This document shows, in pieces, positions 59,001 through 64,000 of a stretch of 64,000 nt of DNA. The notes beneath the pieces are model-generated. The model was given only the letters and a program-made list of their open reading frames with translations. It did not search any database and was not told the DNA's origin. The position numbers and the translations under genes were made by a program. Numbering within the stretch: position 1 is the stretch's first letter; each line of letters begins with the position of its first letter. The DNA comes from Sphingobium xanthum (GTDB taxonomy: Bacteria > Pseudomonadota > Alphaproteobacteria > Sphingomonadales > Sphingomonadaceae): contig NZ_JAHKKS010000010.1 of NCBI RefSeq assembly GCF_019737615.1, positions 103,512 through 167,511 on the forward strand, given 5' to 3'.

Positions 59001-59942
59001 ATGAGCAGTATCGAAGCCCTGGAGATCGTCGACGTCCAGATCCATGAGCCCTGGCCTGGCAAGCCGCTGGACGAGAGCATGAAGGACCAGACCGCGCTCT
59101 GGCAGGTCGAGCTGGCCCGCGAGGCGATGGACGCGATCGGCGTCGATCGTGCGCTCGCCGTCACCAGCGAGGCTTTCTACAATCTCGGTCATGAGCGCTA
59201 TCCGGGCCGCTTCCCGGGCGTACACACCTTCTTCCACACGCATCCCGACCTCGCCTCCGAAGTGCGCCGCGTGAAGGCCAATCCGGCGGTGATCGCCGGA
59301 CGCGCGCTGGTCGGCGATTTCGTCAACGCCGTCATGCGCCCGGAATTCGCGCAGGGCATTTTCGAGCCGATCTATGCGACCGCGCAGGAAGTCGGCCTGC
59401 CGATCTTCAACTCGACGCATGGCGGCTGCAAGCATATCGGCCCGGTCGCCGAGCGCTATCCGGACCTGACCTTGATCGTCGATCATATCGGCGTGGCGCA
59501 GCATCCGGTCTCGCCGCCCGAGGCGATGAGCTGGGGTCCGTTCGAGGATCTGCTTGAGCTCGCCAAGCATCCCAATGTCTATGTGAAGCTCTGCGGCGCG
59601 CCTCTGCTTTCGCAGCAAACCTATCCCTATGAGGACGTCTGGCCGAACCTCAATCGCCTGTTCAATGCCTTTGGCTATGAGCGCGTGATGTGGGGCAGCG
59701 ACTATACGCGCCTGCGCAGCGCCGACCTGCCCAAGGGCGATCGCGTCCGTCGCCGCGGCATCAGCTATGGCGACAATCTCAATTATCTGCTCCATACCGA
59801 TCTTCTGACTTATGAGCAGAAGCGCATGGTGCTGGGCGGAAATGCCATCAAGCTGTTCAACCTGCCGCCGGCTTCCCAGGAATGGGGGCCGCCGCCGATG
59901 AGCTGGGCGATGATGCCGCCGCCGCAACCCAAGGCGCCATGA
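59001..59942 (+). CDS. Amidohydrolase-family TIM-barrel metalloenzyme
   Basis: 313 residues of the Amidohydro_2/ACMSD-like family. The first-strand H-x-H is altered to Gln13-Ile-His15 (EIVDVQIHEPW), while LIVDHIGVAQHP and MWGSDYTRLR keep the His and the catalytic Asp, and VKLCGAPLL is usual for the group. Q-for-H variants exist in this family, so activity is likely but metal use may change. Pro-rich C-terminus. Next gene overlaps its stop by 4 bases. It may hydrolyse a lactone or decarboxylate an acid from the upstream carrier. Confidence 0.83.
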   Translation: MSSIEALEIVDVQIHEPWPGKPLDESMKDQTALWQVELAREAMDAIGVDRALAVTSEAFYNLGHERYPGRFPGVHTFFHTHPDLASEVRRVKANPAVIAGRALVGDFVNAVMRPEFAQGIFEPIYATAQEVGLPIFNSTHGGCKHIGPVAERYPDLTLIVDHIGVAQHPVSPPEAMSWGPFEDLLELAKHPNVYVKLCGAPLLSQQTYPYEDVWPNLNRLFNAFGYERVMWGSDYTRLRSADLPKGDRVRRRGISYGDNLNYLLHTDLLTYEQKRMVLGGNAIKLFNLPPASQEWGPPPMSWAMMPPPQPKAP

Positions 59943-61318
59943 CCGACGCGGAGACCCTGCTGGCCCAGATCGACGAGGCCTGTCGGCGCATGAGGATCGC
60001 TCAGACGACCTTCGGCCGGCAGGCGGTGAATGACGGCAAGCTGGTCAGTCGTCTTCAGCAGGGTGGCCGCGTCACATTGGAGACGGTGAACCGGGTCCAC
60101 CGGTTCATCGCCGACAAGGGTGGCCCCTCGGCCACGAACCTGCGCTCTGCGATCAAGGGGATCGAGCACAGCGTCGATCCGGTCCACGGCTTCCGCTTCT
60201 ACGACAACCGTCAGAAATATCTGATGTTCGTCAACACGACGTCGGAAAAGCAGATGGTGGCGGACAAGGCGTTGGAGCAGCTCACCTTTGCCCAGCCCGA
60301 GCCGCCGGCCATTCGCCTGTTCGATGGCGGATCGGGCGACGGCACGGCCTTCGCGCGGCTGCTGCGCGGTGCGCACCGGCGCTATCCGTGGTTGCCCTTC
60401 TATGTGGTCGCCAAGGAGATCAGCATCGAGAATGTCCGGCTGATGCTGGAGAAGATGCCGGACCGGTTCCAGGAGCATCCCGCGACCGTGCTGGTCGTTA
60501 CCAACCTCAATTATGCCGATGCGCCTTATCTCAAGCCCAGCTCGCCGGTCGCGGCGAGCGCCATGGCCTGGCACGAGATCGCGCTGGAAGGCTCGACTGC
60601 GGGCGATTTCGAGGAAGCGATTGCCGCGCTTCAGCCGGTGATCGACCAAAACTGGCAAGTGAAGGTCAGTCAGGAAAGCGGGCACCCGGTGACGCAGACG
60701 CCGGCGGTGCTGGTGATCTATCGCAAGGACCAGCAGTTCGTGCTGGATTCGATCATTCCACGCCGGGGCCTCGCGCGCGCCGATTTCGATTTCGTACTGC
60801 TCTCGCATCCTTACCGCGCCCGCGCGCCGATATCGTTCAAGGCCGGCAAGGTAGTGGCGCCGCTGGTGCGGGCGCTGCGGCCAAACGGGCGACTGCTCGG
60901 CATCCATGGATATGGGCATGATCCGGGGCTGGAGCTGGTGCGCTCGGTCTGGCCGGGCGAAAATCCATTCGTCACCGGCCGCGCCGACCTCATGGAGGCG
61001 GTCGAGCAGGAACTGGGCGGACAATCGCGCAGCTATCGCTTCCATCAGCTGACCGATGAGGAAGCGATCTTCCGCTACCCCATCCGCATGCTGGCGACCG
61101 AGATCGCGCCGGAAGGCGAGTTCGGCATGTCGACCGTGCTCGCGGCCTGGAACGCGGCAAGCTATGTCGCGCAGATCGAGGACGCGCGCCTTTCCGCGAT
61201 CCTCAACCGCAACCGCTATGTCGATGCGACGCGCGAGATCCTGCAACTCCACAAGGGTTTGTGGTTCAATAACGAGACCTATATCATCTCCCGGCGTGCC
61301 GAACTGGGTGCGCATTGA
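59939..61318 (+). CDS. HTH-like domain fused to a methyltransferase-like domain
   Basis: 459 residues. Residues ~10-60 (MRIAQTTFGRQAVNDGKLVS, then LQQGGRVTLETVNRVHRF) look like the small HTH-type segment found as stand-alone proteins in sphingomonads. From ~85 a class I methyltransferase-like domain follows: glycine motif FDGGSGDGTA (128-137), acidic VVAKEIS, and LRPNGRLLGIHGYG near 320. The C-terminal part ends RRAELGAH. Whether it methylates or only binds S-adenosylmethionine cannot be told. Start ATG overlaps the amidohydrolase stop, so it is operonic with it. Unusual fusion. Confidence 0.72.
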   Translation: MTDAETLLAQIDEACRRMRIAQTTFGRQAVNDGKLVSRLQQGGRVTLETVNRVHRFIADKGGPSATNLRSAIKGIEHSVDPVHGFRFYDNRQKYLMFVNTTSEKQMVADKALEQLTFAQPEPPAIRLFDGGSGDGTAFARLLRGAHRRYPWLPFYVVAKEISIENVRLMLEKMPDRFQEHPATVLVVTNLNYADAPYLKPSSPVAASAMAWHEIALEGSTAGDFEEAIAALQPVIDQNWQVKVSQESGHPVTQTPAVLVIYRKDQQFVLDSIIPRRGLARADFDFVLLSHPYRARAPISFKAGKVVAPLVRALRPNGRLLGIHGYGHDPGLELVRSVWPGENPFVTGRADLMEAVEQELGGQSRSYRFHQLTDEEAIFRYPIRMLATEIAPEGEFGMSTVLAAWNAASYVAQIEDARLSAILNRNRYVDATREILQLHKGLWFNNETYIISRRAELGAH

Positions 61319-61333
61319 GGAAAGGCCCTGACC

Positions 61334-61594
61334 GTGAGCGCTGAAACGAAGATTGCTGGCGAGCGCGAAGAAGCCGGGCCGCTTTGTCCCTTCTGCAATG
61401 CGCCCTGGACCGAGGCGATGCTCGATCAATATGACGCGCTCGTCGATCCCAATGGCTGCGCCTGCTGCGGCTCGGCCGGCGTGATCCAGCATGGCGAGGA
61501 TCATCACGACCATGTCGAGCGGGCGATCCCGACGGCGGACCTGTGCTGCGAGAGCTGCGGCAAGGCGATCTTCCGGGCGCCTGGGTCGCTCTGA
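61334..61594 (+). CDS. Small zinc-ribbon-type protein (86 aa)
   Basis: 86 residues starting GTG at 61334, 15 bases after the methyltransferase fusion. Three Cys pairs (LCPFCNAPW, CACCGSAGV, CCESCGKAIF) plus a His-rich segment HGEDHHDHVE are typical of a zinc-binding protein. Operon position suggests a partner or metal chaperone for the amidohydrolase/methyltransferase. Not assigned to a named family. Confidence 0.75.
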   Translation: MSAETKIAGEREEAGPLCPFCNAPWTEAMLDQYDALVDPNGCACCGSAGVIQHGEDHHDHVERAIPTADLCCESCGKAIFRAPGSL

Positions 61595-61601
61595 CTTTCC
61601 T

Positions 61602-61680
61602 CGTCACCCCAGCGAAAGCTGGGGTCTCAGGCGATCGTGCGCTGCCACCTCCCGAGATCTCAGCGTTCGCCGGGATGACG
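61602..61680. repeat. REP-like palindromic element
   Basis: CGTCACCCCAGCGAAAGC at the left is mirrored, imperfectly, by GCGTTCGCCGGGATGACG at the right, with a CAGC-flanked interior. It fills the gap between convergent genes; a common dispersed type in sphingomonads by my recollection. Confidence 0.7.
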
Positions 61681-61684
61681 GTTT

Positions 61685-62125
61685 CTACCCCAGCACAAAC
61701 CTCGGCCCCGGCCCCAGCGCGGCCGCACGATCATCCCGATTGTAGAGCTTGCACCGTGTCAGGCTCAGGCAGCCGCAGCCGATGCACAGGTCGAGCTTCT
61801 CGCGCGTGCGCTCCAGCTGCGCGATGCGCTGGTCGATCGCGTCGCGCAGCGATCGGCTGATCCGCGCCCAGTCGCGTGCATTGGGCGTGCGGCCATGGGG
61901 TAGGGCGGCCAACTCGCGCTCGATCTCGGTGAGGCCGAGGCCCAGATTCTGCGCGACCAGAATGAAGCTCAGCCGGCGAATGTCCGCGCGCAGGAAACGG
62001 CGCTGATTGCCGCTGGTCCGGACCGACGCGATCAGCCCGCGCTGCTCATAATAGCGGATCGCCGAGACGGCGAGGCCGGTGCGCTGCGCCAGCGTGCCGA
62101 TAGGAATGAGGTCGTTGCGGTCCAT
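61685..62125 (-). CDS. soxR: Redox-sensing MerR-family regulator SoxR
   Basis: 146 residues: MerR-type HTH (IGTLAQRTGLAVSAIRYYEQ, then RGLIASVRTSGNQRRFLRAD), dimerisation helix and the [2Fe-2S] cluster motif CIGCGCLSLTRCKLYNRDD. That four-cysteine pattern is diagnostic of SoxR. Senses superoxide or redox-cycling drugs. ATG 62125 was chosen as the family start; the open frame beyond is not coding. Divergent from a VOC gene, with a SoxR-box-like site between them. Confidence 0.94.
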   Translation of the reverse strand: MDRNDLIPIGTLAQRTGLAVSAIRYYEQRGLIASVRTSGNQRRFLRADIRRLSFILVAQNLGLGLTEIERELAALPHGRTPNARDWARISRSLRDAIDQRIAQLERTREKLDLCIGCGCLSLTRCKLYNRDDRAAALGPGPRFVLG

Positions 62126-62150
62126 GTCCACAGCATAACTTAAAGCTTGA

Positions 62151-62168
62151 TCTAAAGTAAGCTTGAGG
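62151..62168. promoter_or_regulatory. SoxR-box-like operator
   Basis: On the minus strand CCTCAAGCTTACTTTAGA matches the enterobacterial SoxR box CCTCAAGTTAACTTGAGG at 14 of 18 positions. It lies in the 93-base region between soxR and the divergent VOC gene, where SoxR normally controls its target and itself. Confidence 0.68.
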
Positions 62169-62218
62169 TTGCATGGTACGGCGCATCGATTCGGATCAAC
62201 GTCAGGAAAGGACAGATC

Positions 62219-62593
62219 ATGCGCGCAGCCCGCCTCGAACATGTGAACATCACCGTGAGCGATCCCGAGCGCTCGGCTGCGTTCTTCGCGCGGCTCTGTG
62301 GCTGGGAGGAGCGCTGGCGCGGGCCGGCGCTGAACAATGGCTTCACCATCCATCTGGGCGGCGATGTCGATTATCTCGCGCTCTATCGCCCGAGCGAGCC
62401 GCAACCGGTGCCCTTCCGCAAGGGCGTGCCGCTTCAGCATGTCGGCCTGCTGGTCGATGATCTCGATGCGGCCGAGCAGATCGTGATTGAGGAAGGCCTC
62501 GTTCCGTTCAGCCATGGTGACTATGCGCCCGGCCGACGCTTCTATTTCCTCGACTGGGACGGGATCGAGTTCGAGCTGGTCAGCTATGGCTGA
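62219..62593 (+). CDS. VOC-family protein, probable SoxR target
   Basis: 124 residues of VOC fold: LEHVNITVSDPERSAAFFAR at the N-terminus and FYFLDWDGIEFELVSYG at the C-terminus (Glu metal ligand kept). Divergent from soxR with a SoxR box between. Members next to soxR are often annotated as glyoxalase or drug-inactivating proteins; redox-cycling antibiotic or aldehyde detoxification is plausible. Confidence 0.87.
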   Translation: MRAARLEHVNITVSDPERSAAFFARLCGWEERWRGPALNNGFTIHLGGDVDYLALYRPSEPQPVPFRKGVPLQHVGLLVDDLDAAEQIVIEEGLVPFSHGDYAPGRRFYFLDWDGIEFELVSYG

Positions 62594-62599
62594 ACGCAA

Positions 62600-62629
62600 A
62601 GCGGCCCCGAACCACCGTTCGGGGCCGCT
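62600..62629. terminator. Bidirectional hairpin terminator
   Basis: AGCGGCCCCGAAC (62600-62612) pairs perfectly with GTTCGGGGCCGCT (62617-62629), extended by CGCAAA/TTTGCG outside. It separates convergent genes. Confidence 0.78.
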
Positions 62630-62650
62630 CCGTTTGCGATGAAGCTCTTA

Positions 62651-63628
62651 TCAGGCCAGCTCGACCAGCGGCTGCTGGGGGCGGGCGCCGTAGTGCTGGA
62701 TGACTTCCGCCGCGGCGAGGCTCGCGAGGCGCCCGCATTCCGCGAAAGGCAGATGGCGGCTGAAGCCATAGAGCGCGCCCGCCGCATAAAGATCGCCCGC
62801 GCCGGTCGTATCGACCAGTTCGTCAATCGGCGCAGCCGGAATGGCGACGCGCTCGCTGCCGCTGGCGATGAGCGATCCCTTGGCGCTCAGCGTGATCGCA
62901 GCAATGTCGATCTTGCCGGCGAGGTCATTGGCGGCGGCGGAGATGTCCTTGCTGCCGTAGAGCGCCTCGATCTCGCTCTCATTGGCGAAGAGGATGTCGA
63001 TATGGTCGGCGATCAGCGCCTTGAACTCGTCCTTGTAGCGATGGACGCAGAAACTGTCCGACAGGGTCAGGGCGACCTTGCGGCCGGCCTGGCGCGCGAT
63101 GGCCGATGCCTTGCGGAAGGCTTCCTTGGCGGCCGGCGGATCGAACAGATAGCCTTCGAGATAAGTGATGGCGCTGGCGGCCACGAGATCGGCATCGATG
63201 TCGTCGCTGGTCAGATTGACGCAGGCGCCAAGATGCGTGCCCATGGTGCGCTGGGCGTCGTCGGTGACGAGCACGAGGCAGCGCGCGGTGGCCGGGCCGT
63301 CGGTCGCGGCGGGCGTCGAGAAGTTCACGCCGATCGACTTGAGATCGTGCGAGAAGATCTCGCCGAACGTGTCCTGCTTCACCTTGCCGATGAACGCGGC
63401 CTTGCCGCCGAAGGAAGCGATGCCCGCGATCGTATTGGCTGCGGAGCCCCCCGAGGCCTCGATGGCAGAGCCCATGTCGGCATAAAGGGCATGGGCCTGC
63501 GCTTCGTCGATGAGCGCCATGCCGCCCTTGGGCATGTTGTGCTTGGCGAGGAAGGCCTCGTCGGCCTGGGCGATGATATCGACAATCGCGTTGCCGACAC
63601 CGAGCACATCATAGGTCGCGTCGCTCAT
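62651..63628 (-). CDS. PfkB-family carbohydrate/adenosine kinase
   Basis: 325 residues of ribokinase fold: DVLGVGNAIVDIIAQADEAF at the N-terminus, GGSAANTIAGIASFG (motif 1), and DTTGAGDLYAAGALYGF (motif 2, with catalytic Asp). The N-terminal and FANESEIEALYG blocks match the group often labelled adenosine kinase in alphaproteobacteria. Lying next to ahcY, it would salvage adenosine released from S-adenosylhomocysteine. ATG 63628 was chosen over the longer open frame, which reads through the ahcY terminator region. Confidence 0.86.
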   Translation of the reverse strand: MSDATYDVLGVGNAIVDIIAQADEAFLAKHNMPKGGMALIDEAQAHALYADMGSAIEASGGSAANTIAGIASFGGKAAFIGKVKQDTFGEIFSHDLKSIGVNFSTPAATDGPATARCLVLVTDDAQRTMGTHLGACVNLTSDDIDADLVAASAITYLEGYLFDPPAAKEAFRKASAIARQAGRKVALTLSDSFCVHRYKDEFKALIADHIDILFANESEIEALYGSKDISAAANDLAGKIDIAAITLSAKGSLIASGSERVAIPAAPIDELVDTTGAGDLYAAGALYGFSRHLPFAECGRLASLAAAEVIQHYGARPQQPLVELA

Positions 63629-63718
63629 CTTGGCTCTTTCCTGTTGAAATTCGGGCGATGGAGGAGTGGCTGATAGGCGTTCGTTCGCATGGAGGGAACC
63701 ACCCGTCCTCGAAAAACA

Positions 63719-63796
63719 TATCGCCCTGAGCTTTTTAGAAGGGCCGTCCTTTGGAGAGAGGATAAGAACGACCCTTCCAAAAAGCCCAGGGCGACG
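63719..63796 (-). terminator. Long-stem terminator downstream of ahcY
   Basis: Bases 63719-63741 and 63774-63796 are complementary at 21 of 23 positions with two G-U-type pairs. On the minus strand the stem is followed by ATATGTTTTT. It separates ahcY from the kinase gene. Confidence 0.8.
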
Positions 63797-63842
63797 AGAC
63801 GCTGAGGAGAGGAGGCGCATCATGCGCCTCCCGCTCGCAATG

Positions 63843-64000
63843 TCAGTACCTGTAGTGATCGGGCTTGAACGGTCCCTTTGTGGAGACGCCGATGTAAGCG
63901 GCCTGCTTTTCGGTGAGGGTGGAGAGCTTGACCCCGAGCTTGTCGAGGTGGAGGGCTGCGACCTTCTCGTCGAGATGCTTGGGCAGGACGTAGACCTGGT
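63843..64000 (-). CDS. ahcY: Adenosylhomocysteinase, 3' part
   Basis: The last 52 codons (stop TGA at 63843-63845) encode [20 protein letters not shown], then [20 protein letters not shown] and PFKPDHYRY at the C-terminus, the invariant end of S-adenosylhomocysteine hydrolase, including the Lys and Tyr that close the NAD site of the neighbouring subunit. It hydrolyses S-adenosylhomocysteine to adenosine and homocysteine. The rest is beyond the window. Confidence 0.96.
   Translation of the reverse strand, partial: QVYVLPKHLDEKVAALHLDKLGVKLSTLTEKQAAYIGVSTKGPFKPDHYRY

Overview
The window is GC-rich, densely packed chromosomal DNA from an alphaproteobacterium, most likely a sphingomonad (Sphingobium/Novosphingobium type). 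This is inferred from recognisable protein families: a CoA ligase of the NDP-forming type paired with a feruloyl-CoA hydratase/lyase, paired DUF6644 membrane proteins, a DUF6152 protein, spinster-like MFS carriers and small palindromic intergenic repeats. No rRNA, tRNA, CRISPR array, transposase, integrase or phage structural gene was seen.

Layout. 1-3.3 kb: 3' end of a GIY-YIG nuclease gene, then two leucine-degradation genes (methylcrotonyl-CoA carboxylase beta subunit, isovaleryl-CoA dehydrogenase) with a divergent LysR regulator. 4.2-8.9 kb: ferulate-type side-chain degradation (ferA-ferB) with three carboxymuconolactone-decarboxylase-family genes. 9-14 kb: a candidate surface-glycan set (TPR/glycosyltransferase-like protein, HAD phosphatase, sugar/choline-kinase-like phosphotransferase, nucleotidyltransferase). 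14.2-19.7 kb: glutathione-dependent formaldehyde oxidation (frmA, fghA) with three tandem VOC genes between them. 19.8-24.9 kb: a 53-codon gene, two DUF6644 membrane proteins, a regulator with two MarR domains, a DUF6152 protein, a secreted protein and an MFS carrier. 25-27 kb: an SDR/SnoaL/VOC operon. 27-33.6 kb: an arginine succinyltransferase (ast) operon that also carries an M20 hydrolase and a DUF1338 (2-oxoadipate dioxygenase/decarboxylase-like) gene. 33.6-38.4 kb: two MFS carriers, a CmcJ/NvfI-type protein and an SDR. 38.8-42.9 kb: GntR and AraC regulators, a monooxygenase-fold protein, an NHL-repeat protein and a ThuA-like protein. 43.2-44.5 kb: five very small genes on the minus strand. 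44.6-47.3 kb: DoxX, GNAT and an enolase-superfamily enzyme. 47.5-61.6 kb: two paralogous single-barrel MetE-like zinc enzymes flanking a complete yejABEF-type peptide transporter and a second AraC paralogue, then an MFS carrier, an amidohydrolase, an HTH-methyltransferase fusion and a zinc-ribbon protein. 61.7-64 kb: soxR with a divergent VOC gene, an adenosine-kinase-like gene and the 3' end of ahcY.

How it fits together. Much of the window looks catabolic: ferulate-like acids are activated and shortened, formaldehyde is oxidised through glutathione, and leucine and arginine are degraded. The MetE-like enzymes, the methyltransferase fusion, adenosine kinase and ahcY all touch methyl-group or S-adenosylmethionine chemistry, though a single pathway is not shown. 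The least explained parts are the 9-14 kb glycan-like set, the 20-24 kb membrane/secreted cluster, the five small genes at 43-44.5 kb and the 39-61 kb island, where the two AraC genes and one MFS gene share a TTG(A/C)C-N16-TATCAT promoter layout.
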